Source: Hydractinia symbiolongicarpus
Taxonomy: Eukaryota; Cnidaria; Hydrozoa; Anthoathecata; Hydractiniidae
Reading direction: 5' to 3'
DNA: 64,000 bases
Assembly (NCBI RefSeq): GCF_029227915.1
Contig: NC_079876.1
Coordinates: forward strand, 4,962,001-5,026,000
Below, in pieces: positions 1-10,499 of the stretch. The notes beneath the pieces are model-generated. The model was not told the origin of the DNA, did no database searches, and worked only from the letters and a program-made list of their open reading frames with translations. Within the stretch, counting starts at the first letter, position 1; each line of letters begins with the position of its first letter. The position numbers were made by a program, and so were the translations under genes.

Positions 1-361
1 TATATTCACCATCTTTAAGATTTAACGAGTTATCCAATTCATTAAGATTAAAATGTAGTTCCGTTATACCCCCTAGATTGAATATTTTACTCAACTTAGA
101 GTTTCTAGCTAGTTGTGTTGATTTTACATCACCTCTCACGATTGAATTCAACTCCCTCCCTGTGTAGTGCTGACCCTGTTGTAACCTAACCGTGGTAACT
201 CCGTCAGCCAAGGGTATATCTATTGGAGCTGTAGCTACATATGTGACATTATCCGAAAACGTCTCCACGATCGCAACCTCCTTTGTACCATGTGAGTTGT
301 CTATCGGTTGATACAAATAGATTTTCTTCTCGCTATTTACGTCCTTTATTGTGATATACAT
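1..361 (-). CDS. Polinton-like uncharacterised protein, N-terminal part (runs off left edge)
   Basis: An uninterrupted minus-strand frame starts at an ATG (complement of 359-361) and stays open to the window edge, giving 120 codons of N-terminal sequence. The protein starts MYITIKDVNSEKKIYLYQ. It is hydrophilic and mixed beta-like, with no signal peptide or membrane segment. The start is chosen because it lies 38 bp from, and diverges from, the plus-strand gene at 400, which is compact viral-style spacing. From memory, a divergent pair like this occurs in cnidarian Polinton/Maverick-like elements. The family is uncharacterised and I assign no role; a virion-associated (capsid or fibre-like) protein is only a guess. 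The C-terminus is outside the window, so its integrity cannot be judged. The frame is clean over 360 bp and is not a shadow of another gene. Confidence 0.5.
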   Translation of the reverse strand, partial: MYITIKDVNSEKKIYLYQPIDNSHGTKEVAIVETFSDNVTYVATAPIDIPLADGVTTVRLQQGQHYTGRELNSIVRGDVKSTQLARNSKLSKIFNLGGITELHFNLNELDNSLNLKDGEY

Positions 362-399
362 TATTATATTAGAGATTGTGAATATATTTAAATCAAAGA
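362..399. promoter_or_regulatory. 38-bp divergent intergenic spacer, probable bidirectional promoter
   Basis: This is the only sequence between the two divergent start codons at 361 (minus) and 400 (plus). It is very AT-rich, with TATA-like strings TATATTTA at 383-390 for the rightward gene and TATTATATT at 362-370 for the leftward one. Any promoter must be shared here or lie inside the coding regions. The rightward ATG has A at -3 and G at +4, a favourable animal start context. Promoter function is inferred from position and composition only. Confidence 0.3.
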
Positions 400-939
400 A
401 TGGATGACATTTTCAGATATAACCCGAATGCGGCATATAAGCCAAATGGGGGGCGGGATCTTCAAATATTGAGCGCTAGGGATCTGTACAAACAGGCCAT
501 TATTGTGTCTGAAAGTGGCTCTTTCCCCGCTTCCTTTCCTAATATTTTTACCAATTATGAACTTAGTCATAACGCGCAACGTATGAGAATTTGGAATGAG
601 CAACCTTTTAGATTATGGCAAACCCAGCTAAATTTCGCCACTTGGTGCGCTTCAAGTGCCTGTGGGGTAAGTTCGGAACACCTGAAGGATGGTAGATCTA
701 TGGTCAGGTCAATATATCGTTTTCATGTGTATTATCACATTAGGCGAATCATTAAGCGCCTACAGACACCTCTACCCTTTGAGGATAGCTTCAATCGATA
801 CGACAATCCCTATTCAAATGAGGAGTTTTTAAAAATCTGCGGCGATTATGGAGTTGATCCCAACCCCATGAAATACAGGGGTCAGAACTTTTCAGCTCAT
901 ATCAAAAAAGACGTAAAGAATATCCGACTCCGGGGTTAA
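400..939 (+). CDS. Polinton-like uncharacterised protein, N-terminal portion (frame-broken gene)
   Basis: The frame is 179 codons, from ATG at 400 to TAA at 937-939. The central part is rich in Trp, Tyr and Arg: an RLWQTQLNFATWCASSACG stretch near residues 68-86, then a basic RFHVYYHIRRIIKRLQ helix near 105-120, then an acidic segment ending around residue 160. I recognise this block as the first half of a longer protein found in cnidarian Polinton-like elements (recollection, moderate confidence). The last 15 or so residues do not resemble what I expect. Another frame, open from 858 and overlapping this one to 939, leads directly into the next reading frame. The simplest reading is a one-base indel around 885-900, next to a TTTT run, that splits one gene. 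No classical -1 slippery heptamer is visible there. The original function is unknown; no catalytic motif is seen. Confidence 0.5.
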   Translation: MDDIFRYNPNAAYKPNGGRDLQILSARDLYKQAIIVSESGSFPASFPNIFTNYELSHNAQRMRIWNEQPFRLWQTQLNFATWCASSACGVSSEHLKDGRSMVRSIYRFHVYYHIRRIIKRLQTPLPFEDSFNRYDNPYSNEEFLKICGDYGVDPNPMKYRGQNFSAHIKKDVKNIRLRG

Positions 940-959
940 GTTATTTCACAAACGACTCC

Positions 960-1583
960 ATGACGCGGTGGATTGTGGAAAAATCCGATGGATTTACAAA
1001 AACGGGCCTTGTGAAGATCTCGAGCAGTGTCAGGGCCTATGCATATCTTGTTCTTAGTTCTCAAGCCTCAGCGCGATCCTCCATCCTCGGTAATGATTCA
1101 AGTGCTCTGACCGCCCAAAAAGTTTTTATGAATAACCTTGAGGACATTGTTAACCGTAGGGTCGATATTCAGGAGGACATTAAACGTTATCAGGATACGT
1201 TAAACTACGCTTCAAGTAAGGTTGATTATTCGGTTGGACAAGGTATTTATATGTTACCTAGTGACATGAATCTCAGAATTAAGACCGGTGTGGTGGGTTA
1301 CAACAACAAGATTTTGATATCGGGTGAGGATCTTACCATCGGTATTAATCGAAAGGTCAATGTTACCGAATCACATAAGATAACTAAAAAGAAGCCGGTA
1401 ACACCCGATCATCCTGATATCCATCCTGATAAACACATTACCGTACACCACGTGGATACTACAGATAAACACATTACTGCACCTTACCACAAAGATACTC
1501 CTCCTCCTACACACGAAGATGAGAAGATCGCTCTTGTGATTGTTATGACAACGGGTTATTTCATATGGTATTTGTTTAGATAA
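960..1583 (+). pseudogene. C-terminal portion of the same frame-broken Polinton-like gene; tail-anchored protein
   Basis: This frame is 207 codons from the first in-frame ATG (960) to TAA (1581-1583). The frame is already open from 858, so this ATG is probably internal rather than a true start. Three parts are visible. Residues 1-135 are soluble, with an alpha-helical stretch containing VNRRVDIQEDIKRYQDTL near 64-81. Residues about 140-188 form a His/Pro/Thr/Asp-rich linker with an imperfect repeat of DKHIT. The C-terminus is one hydrophobic helix (IALVIVMTTGYFIWYLF, ending in Arg), so the protein looks tail-anchored. From memory this matches the second half of the protein begun at 400, which in intact relatives is one polypeptide. 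Type is given as pseudogene because the frame is broken; a homopolymer sequencing error would also explain it. The stop lies just before a 12-bp palindrome. Confidence 0.5.
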
Positions 1584-1585
1584 AG

Positions 1586-1597
1586 ATTGACGTCAAT
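1586..1597. promoter_or_regulatory. 12-bp perfect palindrome containing a CRE core
   Basis: ATTGACGTCAAT is a perfect palindrome lying 2 bp after the TAA stop of the preceding frame. Its centre TGACGTCA (1588-1595) is the full consensus cAMP-response element bound by CREB/ATF bZIP proteins. Whether it is used is unknown; a 12-bp palindrome can occur by chance in a window this long. Confidence 0.3.
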
Positions 1598-1865
1598 TAA
1601 ATGTCAATCAAGCCAGAATAACAATAGAGAAACAATGCATTCCTTACATACCAAATATCCTTAGCAACGGCTACTTTCGTTTTAACTTTTTTCTTATGTA
1701 AACAACTTTCTGGTATGTAAAATATGTAAAATCCTATTGTTATAAGCGTTTGATTGACAGATGGTAGATAACATAAACTGTTGCAATCATCTTTACTTGT
1801 TTCTGGTAAAGATAGACACACATAACACATAACACTATAAATTATAAGGCACGACAGATGAGTGT

Positions 1866-1922
1866 GGGGAGGGACCCATGGGGAGGGGAGGGGACACGGC
1901 GGGGGTTGGGGGGTTGGGGCGG
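1866..1922 (+). other. G-quadruplex-prone G-rich tract
   Basis: The plus strand has G runs of 4 (1866-1869), 3 (1871-1873), 4 (1880-1883), 4 (1885-1888), 4 (1890-1893), 5 (1901-1905), 6 (1908-1913) and 4 (1916-1919), separated mostly by 1-2 nt loops. That exceeds the usual intramolecular G-quadruplex rule of four runs of at least three G with loops of 1-7 nt. The tract is an isolated composition anomaly about 130 bp before the first satellite monomer. Folding is inferred. Confidence 0.7.
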
Positions 1923-2124
1923 ATCCGGACATTCGTAGGTGCTAACGGATTTTATAGACTCTTCTATCGTTAATTTGACGGGGATGGCCTATAATTTGAC
2001 GTGGAATGGTAAAGTGCCAACGGGGTCTGTCCTAACATCGGCATTTTCCTATCTCTAGGGCGCGATAACGGCTAGGATTGGTCCCACAGTAAAAATGACT
2101 TATTTATCTAAATTTTTCAATCAA

Positions 2125-2139
2125 GCGCTACCACAGCGC
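2125..2139. other. Representative intramonomer hairpin GCGCT-ACCAC-AGCGC
   Basis: A perfect 5-bp stem (2125-2129 with 2135-2139) flanks a 5-nt loop in the first monomer, and the same element recurs in most monomers. A frequent variant reads ACAACGCC on the right arm, replacing the G that pairs with C4 of the left arm and so weakening the stem. The sequence is direct evidence; any structural role is inferred. Confidence 0.6.
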
Positions 2140-2353
2140 CCAGTGTAATCGCTGAGTTCCGGAAAGCACATCAAATTAAGAAGAATGTTATTTCTTGGAG
2201 AACAGTTGTCTCATTTATCACATTTATCAGGTCACGGTCCAAAATCAGTTCAATTATGTGACACAGTCAATCGCTTCACTGTTAAAAGCCATACAACCTA
2301 GTAATATCAGAAAAATATCGCTAAATACATGTTGGTACGAATATGTGACCCAA

Positions 2354-2383
2354 CCGTTGTAACTCAAACGGATTAAAACCGTT
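2354..2383. other. Representative CCGTT / AACGG / CCGTT alternating inverted motif
   Basis: CCGTT (2354-2358), AACGG (2367-2371) and CCGTT (2379-2383) lie within 30 bp, so the middle copy can pair with either outer copy. The motif is kept in most monomers, though the middle arm is often changed (AACGA, AAGCG). AACGG also matches the core bound by Myb-type DNA-binding domains, so protein binding is possible; neither use is shown by the sequence. Confidence 0.45.
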
Positions 2384-5300
2384 AGAAAGTCAATGAAATG
2401 TAGTTTTTGAAACTGTTGCTATTTCTTCAGCGCGTGATAACGGATAGGATTGGTCCCACTGAAAAGAACGACTTATTTATCTAAATTTTTAAATGAAGCG
2501 CTACCACAGCGCCCAGTGTAATCGCTGAGTTCCGGCAATCACGTCAAATTAGGAAGAATGTTATTTCTTGGAGTCCAATTGTCTCACTTATAACATTTAT
2601 AAGGCCACGGTCCAAAATCAGTTCAATTATGTGCCACAGTCAATCGTTTCACTGTTAAAAGCGATGCAATCTAGTAATATCAGAAAAATATCGCTAAATA
2701 CATGTTGGTACGAATATGTGACCCAACCATTGTAAATCAAACGGACTGACACCGTTAGAAAGTCAATGAAGTATAGTTTTGGAAACTGTCGCTATTTCTT
2801 CAGCGCGCGATAACGGATAGGATTGGTCCCACAGTAAAGAACGACTTATTTATCTAAATTTAAATGAAGCGCTGCCACAGCGCCCAGTGTAATCGCTTAT
2901 TGCGGTAATCACGTCAATTTAAGAAGAATGTTTTTTCTTGGAGTCCATTTGTGTCATTTATCACATTGATCAGGTCACGTCCAAAGTTAGTTCAATTAAG
3001 TCCCAGAGTCAATCGTTTCACTGTTAAAAGCGATTCAATCTAGAAATATCAGATAAATATCGCTAAATACATGTTGGTACGAATATGTGACCAAACCGTT
3101 GTAACTGAAACGGACTGACACCGTTAGAAAGTCAATGAAATGTAGTTTTTGAAACTGTCGCTATTTCTTCAGCGCGCGATAACGGATAGGATTGGTCCCA
3201 AAGTAAGAAATGACTTTTCATCTTAATTTTTAATTGAGGCGTTACCACAGCGCCCAGTGTAATCGCTGAGTTTCAGCAATCATTTCATATTAAGAAAAAT
3301 GTTATTTCTTGGAATCCAATTCTCTCACTTATCACATTCATCAGGTCACAAACCAAAGTTAGTTCAATTAAGTCCCACATTCAATCGTTTCACTGTTAAA
3401 AGCGATGCAACCTAGTAATAACAGATAAATATCGCTAAATACATGTTGGTACGAAAATGTGACGCAACCGTTGTAACTGAAGCGGATTGATACCGTTAGA
3501 AAGTTAAGGAAATGTAGCTCTTGAAAGTGTCGCTATTTTTTAGGGCGCGATAACGGCTAGGATTGGTCCCACAGTAAAAATGACTTATTTATCTAAATTT
3601 TTAAATCAAGCGCTACCACAGCGCCCAGTGTAATCGCTGAGTTCCGGAAAGCACATCAAATTAAGAAGAATGTTATTTCTTGGAGACCAGTTGTCTCATT
3701 TATCACATTTATCAGGTCGCAGTACAAAATTAGTTCAATTAAGTCCCACAGTCAATCGTTTCATTGTTAAAAGCGATGCAATCTAGTAATATCAGAAAAA
3801 TATCGCTAAATACATGTTGGTACGAATATGTGACCCAACCATTGTAAATCAAACAGACTGACACCGTTAGAAAGTCAATGAAGTGTAGTTTTGGAAACTG
3901 TCGCTATTTCTTCAGCGCGCGATAACGGATAGGATTGGTCCCACAGTAAAGAACGACTTATTTATCTAAATTTTTATATAAAGCGCTACCACAACGCCCA
4001 GTGTAATCGCTGATTTCCGGCAATCACGTCAAATTAAGAAGAATGTTGTTTCTTGGAGTCCATTTGTGTCATTTATCACATTGATCAGGTCACGGTCCAA
4101 AATCAGTTCAATTATGTGACACAGTCAATCGCTTCACTGTTAAAAGCCATACAACCTAGTATTATCAGAAAAATATCGCTAAATACATGTTGGTACGAAT
4201 ATGTGACCCAACCGTTGTAACTCAAACGGATTAAAACCGTTAGAAAGTCAATGAAATGTAGTTTTTGAAACTGTTGCTATTTCTTCAGCGCGTGATAACG
4301 GATAGGATTGGTCCCACTGAAAAAAACGACTTATTTATCTAAATTTTTAAATGAAGCGCTACCACAGCGCCCAGTGTAATCGCTGAGTTCCGGCAATCAC
4401 GTCAAATTAAGAAGAATGTTATTTCTTGGAGTCCAATTGTCTCACTTATAACATTTATAAGGTCACAGTCCAAAATCAGTTCAATTATGTGCCACAGTCA
4501 ATCGTTTCACTGTTAAAAGCGATGCAATCTAGTAATATCAGAAAAATATCGCTAAATACATGTTGGTACGAATATGTGACACAACCATTGTAAATCAAAC
4601 GGACTGACACCGTTAGAAAGTCAATGAAGTATAGTTTTGGAAACTGTCGCTATTTCTTCAGCGCGCGATAACGGATAGGATTGGTCCCACAGTAAAGAAC
4701 GACTTATTTATCTAAATTTAAATGAAGCGCTGCCACAGCGCCCAGTGTAATCCCTTATTGCGGTAATCACGTCAAATTAAGAAGAATGTTTTTTCTTGGA
4801 GTCCATTTGTGTCATTTATCACATTGATCAGGTCACGGTCCAAAATCAGTTCAATTATGTGCCACAGTCAATCGCTTCACTGTTAAAAGCCATACAACTT
4901 GGTAATATCAGAAAAATATCGCTAAATACATGTTGGTACGAATATGTGACCCAACTGTTGTAACTCAAACGGATTAACACCGTTAGAAAGTCAATGAAAT
5001 GTAGTTTTTGAAACTGTTGCTATTTCTTCAGCGCGTGATAACGGATAGGATTGGTCCCACTTAAAAGAACGACTTATTTATCTAAATTTTTAAATGAAGC
5101 GCTACCACAGCGCCCAGTGTAATCGCTGAGTTCCGGCAATCACGTCAAATTAAGAAGAATGTTATTTCTTGGAGTCTAATTGTGTCACTTATAACATTTA
5201 TAAGGTCACGGTCCAAAATCAGTTCAATTATGTGCCACAGTCAATCGTTTCACTGTTAAAAGCGATGCAATCTAGTAATATCAGAAAAATATCGCTAAAT

Positions 5301-7190
5301 ACATGTTGGTACGAATATGTGACCCAACCATTGTAAATCAAACGGACTGACACCGTTAGAAAGTCAATGAAGTATACTTTTGGAAACTGTCGCTATTTCT
5401 TCAGCGCGCGATAACGGATAGGATTGGTCCCACAGTAAAGAACGACTTATTTATCTAAATTTTTATATAAAGCGCTACCACAACGCCCAGTGTAATCGCT
5501 GAATTCCGGCAATCACGTCAAATTAAGAAGAATGTTATTTCTTGGAGTCCAATTGTGTCATCTATCACATTGATCAGGTCACAGTCCAAAGTTAGTTCAA
5601 TTAAGTCATACAGTTAATCGTTTCACTGTTAAAAGCGATGCAACCTAGTAATATCAGATAAATTTTGCTAAATACATGTTGGTACGAATATGTGACCCAA
5701 CCGTTAAAACTCAAACGGATTGATACTGTTAGAAAGTCAATGAAATGTAGTTCTTGAAACTGTCGCTATTTCTTCAGCGCGCGATAACGGCTAGGATTGG
5801 TCCCACAGTAAAAAATGACTTTTTATCTTAATTTTTATTTGAGGCGCTACCACAGCGCCCAGTGTAATCGCTGTGTTTCAGCAATCATTTCATATTAAGA
5901 AGAATGTTATTTCTTGGAGTCCAATTCTCTCACTTATCACATTCATCAGGTCACAGTCCAAAGTTAGTTCAATTAAGTCCCACATTCAATCGTTTCACTG
6001 TTAAAAGCGATGCAACCTAGTAATAACAGATAAATATCGCTAAATACATGTTGGTACGAATATGTGACCCAACCATTGTAAATCAAACGGACTGACACCG
6101 TTAGAAAGTCAATGAAGTATAGTTTTGGAAACTGTCGCTATTTCTTCAGCGCGCGATAACGGATAGGATTGGTCCCACAGTAAAAAACGACTTATTTATC
6201 TAAATTTTTATATAAAGCGCTACCACAACGCCCAGTGTAATCGCTGATTTCCGGCAATCACGTCAAATTAAGAAGAATGTTTTTTCTTGGAGTCCATTTG
6301 TGTCATTTATCACATTGATCAGATCACGGTCCAAAATCAGTTCAATTATGTGCCACAGTCAATCGCTTCACTGTTAAAAGCCATACAACCTAGTAATATC
6401 AGAAAGTATCGCTAAATACATGTTGGTACGAATATGTGACCCAACCGTTGTAACTCAAACGGATTAACACCGTTAGAAAGTCAATGAAATGTAGTTTTTG
6501 AAACTGTTGCTATTACTTCAGCGCGTGATAACGGATAGGATTGGTCCCACTGAAAAGAACGACTTATTTATCTAAATTTTTAAATGAAGCGCTACCACAG
6601 CGCCCAGTGTAATCGCTGAGTTCCGGCAATCACGTCAAATTAAGAAGAATGTTATTTCTTGGAGTCCAATTGTGTCACTTATAACATTTATATGGTCACG
6701 GTCCAAAATCAGTTCAATTATGTGCCACAGTCAATCGTTTCACTGTTAAAAGCGATGCAATCTAGTAATATCAGAAAAATATCGCTAAATACATGTTGGT
6801 ACGAATATGTGACCCAACCATTGTAAATCAAACGGACTGACACCGTTAGAAAGTCAATGAAGTATAGTTTTGGAAACTGTCGCTATTTCTTCAGCGCGCG
6901 ATAACGGATAGGATTGGTCCCACAGTAAAGAACGACTTATTTACCTAAATTTAAATGAAGCGTTACCACAGTGCCCAGTGTAATCGCTTATTGCGGTAAT
7001 CACGTCAAATTAAGAAGAATGTTTTATCTTGGAGTCCATTTGTGTCATCTATCACATTGATCAGGTCACAGTCCAAAGTTAGTTCAAATAAGTCCCACAG
7101 TCAATCGTTTCACTGCTAAAAGCGATGCAACCTAGTAATATCAGATAAATATCGCTAAATACATGTTGGTACGAATATGTGACCCAACCG

Positions 7191-9063
7191 TTAAAACTCA
7201 AACGAACTGACACCGTTAGAAAGTCAATGAACTGTAGTTTTTGAAACTGTCGCTATTTCTTCAGCGCGCGATAACGGAAAGGATTGGTACCACACAAAAG
7301 AACGACTTATTTATCTAAATTTTTAAATAAAGCGCTACTACAGCGCCCAGTGTAATAGCTGATTTCCGGCAATCACGTCAAATTAAGAAGAATGTTCTTT
7401 CTTGGAGTCCAATTGTCTCACTTTCACATTATAAGGTCACAGTCCATAATCAGTTCAATTAAATGCCACAGTAATCGTTTCACTGTTAAAAGCCATACAA
7501 CCTAGTAATATCAGAAAAATATCGCTAAGTACATGTTGGTACGAATATGTGACCCAACCGTTGTAACACAAACGGACTGACACCGTTAGAACGTCAATAA
7601 AGTTTAGTTTTTGAAACTGTCGCTATTTCTTCAGCGCGCGATAACGGATAGGATTGGTCCCACAGTTAAAAACGACTTATTTATCTAAATTTTTAATAAA
7701 AGTGCTACCACAACGCCCAGTGTAATCGCTGAGCTCCGGCAATCACGTCAAATTAAGAAGAATGGTTTTTCTTGGAGTCCATTTGTGTCATTTATCACAT
7801 TGATCAGGTCACGGTCCAAAGTTAACTCAATTAAGTCCCACAGTCAATCGTTTCACTGTTAAAAGCCATACAACTTAGTAATACCGGAAAAATATTGCTA
7901 AATACATGTTGGTACGAATATGTGACTCAACCGTTGTAACTCAAACGGATTGATACTGTTAGAAAGTCAATGAAATGTAGTTCTTGAAACTGTTGCTATT
8001 TCTTCAGCGCGCGATAACGGCTAGGATTGGTCCCACAGTAAAAAATGACTTTTTATCTTAATTTTTATTTGAGGCGCTACCACAGCGCCCAGTGTAATCG
8101 CTGTGTTTCAGCAATCATTTCATATTAAGAAGAATGTTATTTCTTGGAGTCCAATTCTCTCACTTATCACATTCATCAGGTCACAGTCCAAAGTTAGTTC
8201 AATTAAGTCCCACATTCAATCGTTTCACTGTTAAAAGCGATGCAACCTAGTAATAACAGATAAATATCGCTAAATACATGTTGGTACGAATATGTGACGC
8301 AACCGTTGTAACTGAAGCGGATTGATACCGTTAGAAAGTTAATGAAATGTAGCTCTTGAAAGTGTCGCTATTTCTTCAGGGCGCGATAACGGCTAGGATT
8401 GGTCCCACAGTAAAAATGACTTATTTATCTAAATTTTTAAATCAAGCGCTACCACAACGCCCAGTGTAATCGCTGATTTCCGGCAATCACGTCAAATTGA
8501 GAAGAATGTTTTTTCTTGGAGTCCATTTGTGTCATTTTCCACATTGATCAGGTCACGGTCCAAAATCAGTTCAATTATGTGCCACAGTCAATCGTTTCAC
8601 TGTTAAAAGCCATACAACCTAGTAATATCAGAAAAATATCGCTAAATACATGTTGGTACGAAAATGTGACCCAACCGTTGTAACTCAAGCGGATTAACGC
8701 CGTTAGAAAGTCAATGAAATGTAGTTTTTGAAACTGTTGCTATATCTTCAGCGCGTGATAACGGATAGGATTGGTCCCACTGAAAAGAACGTAGTTTTTG
8801 AAACTGTCGCTATTTCTTCAGCGCGCAATAACGGATAGGATTGGTCCCACAGAAAAAAACGACTTATTTATCTAAATTTTTAAATAAAGCGCTACTACAA
8901 CGCCCAGTGTAATAGCTGATTTCCAGCAATCACGTCAATATAAGAAGAATGTTTTTTCTTGGCGTCCATTTGTGTCATTTATCACATTGATCAGGTCACG
9001 GTCCAAAGTTAGTTCAATTAAGTCCCACAGTCAATCGTTTCACTGTTAAAAGCGATGCAACCT
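7191..9063 (+). repeat. Segment repeated at 24781-26650 (offset 17590 bp)
   Basis: Private variants line up at a constant offset: TTAAAACTCA at 7191 and 24781, GTCAAATTGA at 8491 and 26082, and the mini-monomer start at 8767 and 26358 (offsets 17590, 17591, 17591). The match ends where this copy reads GTAATAACAG and the right copy GTAAAATCAG. Part of the segment (about 8.25-9.06 kb) also matches 23.17-23.97 kb at an offset of 14917. Confidence 0.75.
8767..8836 (+). repeat. 70-bp mini-monomer 1
   Basis: A satellite unit in which about 300 bp are missing: the first 25 bp of a monomer (ending GAAAAGAACG) join directly to the last 45 bp (starting TAGTTTTTGAAACTGTCGC). The next unit begins with the variant GCGCAATAACGG. 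Confidence 0.9.
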
Positions 9064-9581
9064 AGTAATAACAGATAAATATCGCTAAATACATGTTGGT
9101 ACGAATATGTGACGCAACCGTTGTAACTGAAGCGGATTGATACCGTTAGAAAGTTAATGAAATGTAGCTCTTGAAAGTGTCGCTATTTCTTCAGGGCGCG
9201 ATAACGGCTAGGATTGGTCCCACAGAAAAGAACGACTTATTTATCTAAATTTTTAAATGAAGCGCTACCACAGCGCCCAGTGTAATCGCTGATTTGCGGT
9301 AATCACGTCAAATTAAGAAAATGTTTTTTCTTGTAGTCCATTTGTGTCATCTATCACATTGATCATGTCACAGTCCAAAGTTAGTTCAATTAAGTCCCAC
9401 AGTCAATCGTTTCACTGTTAAAAGCGATGCAACCTAGTAATATCAGAAAAATATCGCTCAATACATGTTGGTACGAATATGTGACCCAACCGTTGTAACT
9501 CAAACGGATTAACACCGTTAGAAAGTCAATGAAATGTAGTTTATGAAACTGTTGCTATATATTCAGCGCGTGATAACGGAT

Positions 9582-9650
9582 AGGATTGGTCCCACTGAAA
9601 AAACGTAGTTTTTGAAACTGTCGCTATTTCTTCAGCGCGCAATAACGGAT
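9582..9650 (+). repeat. Mini-monomer 2 (69 bp)
   Basis: Same junction as mini-monomer 1, with the variant GAAAAAACGTAG (one base shorter). Confidence 0.9.
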
Positions 9651-10022
9651 AGGATTGGTCCCACAGAAAAGAACGACTTATTTATCTAAATTTTTAAATG
9701 AAGCGCTACCACAGCGCCCAGTGTAATCGCTGATTTGCGGTAATCACGTCAAATTAAGAAAATGTTTTTTCTTGTAGTCCATTTGTGTCATCTATCACAT
9801 TGATCATGTCACAGTCCAAAGTTAGTTCCATTAAGTCCCACAGTCAATCGTTTCACTGTTAAAAGCGATGCAACCTAGTAATATCAGATAAATATCGCTA
9901 AATATATGTTGGTACTAATATGTTACCCAACCTTTGAAACTCAAACGGATTAACACCGTTAGAAAGTCAATGAAATGTAGTTTTTGAAACTGTTGCTATA
10001 TCTTCAGCGCGTGATAACGGAT

Positions 10023-10092
10023 AGGATTGGTCCCACTGAAAAGAACGTACTTTTTGAAACTGTCGCTATTTCTTCAGCGCGCAATAACGGAT
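10023..10092 (+). repeat. Mini-monomer 3 (70 bp)
   Basis: Same junction; the bases after it read TACTTTTTG instead of TAGTTTTTG. Confidence 0.9.
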
Positions 10093-10499
10093 AGGATTGG
10101 TCCCACAGAAAAAAACGACTTATTTATCTAAATTTTTAAATAAAGCGCTACTACAACGCCCAGTGTAATAGCTGATTTCCGGCAATCACGTCAAATTAAG
10201 AAGAATGTTTTTTCTTGGAGTCCATTTGTGTCATTTATCACATTGATCAGGTCACGGTCCAAAGTTAGTTCAATTAAGTCCTACAGTCAATCGTTTCACT
10301 GTTAAAAGCGATGCAACCTAGTAAAATCAGATAAATATCGCTAAATACATGTTGGTACGAAAATGTGACCCAACCGTTCAAACTTAAACGGACTGACACC
10401 GTTAAAAAGTCAATGAAATGTAGTTTTTGAAACTGTAGCTATATTTTCAGCGCGCGATAACGGCTAGGATTCGTCCCACAGAAAAGAACGACTTATTTA

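Larger units (their letters stand above)
1584..2049. other. Non-satellite spacer between Polinton-like gene and satellite array
   Basis: This is unique-looking sequence with no gene I can support. It begins with a 12-bp palindrome, continues as AT-rich sequence to about 1855, then a G-rich tract (1866-1922), then about 120 bp of ordinary sequence before the first satellite homology near 2050. A minus-strand frame (complement of 1597-1932, 111 codons, ATG start) is open across it. Its first 25 residues are only the Pro-rich translation of the G-tract complement, and the rest has no recognisable domain. No terminal inverted repeat of a Polinton was identified. Confidence 0.6.
2074..8394 (+). 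repeat. Satellite block with 5- and 6-monomer higher-order periods
   Basis: Monomers are regular (17 spacings of 370-373 bp in all but one case). The variant reading CTTATTGCGG after the hairpin occurs near 2897 and 4754, about 1858 bp (5 monomers) apart. The ordered triplet of a TTATATAAAGC monomer, a CCCACTGAAA monomer and a CTTATTGCGG monomer starts at 3931 and again at 6165, 2234 bp (6 monomers) apart. Two different periods therefore overlap in one block. Confidence 0.75.

Noticed and set aside
388-603. 71-codon minus-strand frame
   Set aside because: It is a shadow of the plus-strand gene at 400-939 and overlaps the divergent promoter.
885-900. Programmed -1 ribosomal frameshift joining the two Polinton-like frames
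   Set aside because: Codons there read CAG AAC TTT TCA, which does not fit the X XXY YYZ slippery pattern. An indel or sequencing error is simpler.
1597-1932. 111-codon minus-strand frame with Pro-rich start
   Set aside because: Its N-terminus is just the complement of the G-rich tract and the rest has no recognisable domain. I kept it only as a remark under the spacer.
1-2050. Polinton terminal inverted repeat or integrase
   Set aside because: Only three partial genes are in the window and no inverted terminal repeat was recognised near the satellite junction, so the element's end cannot be called.
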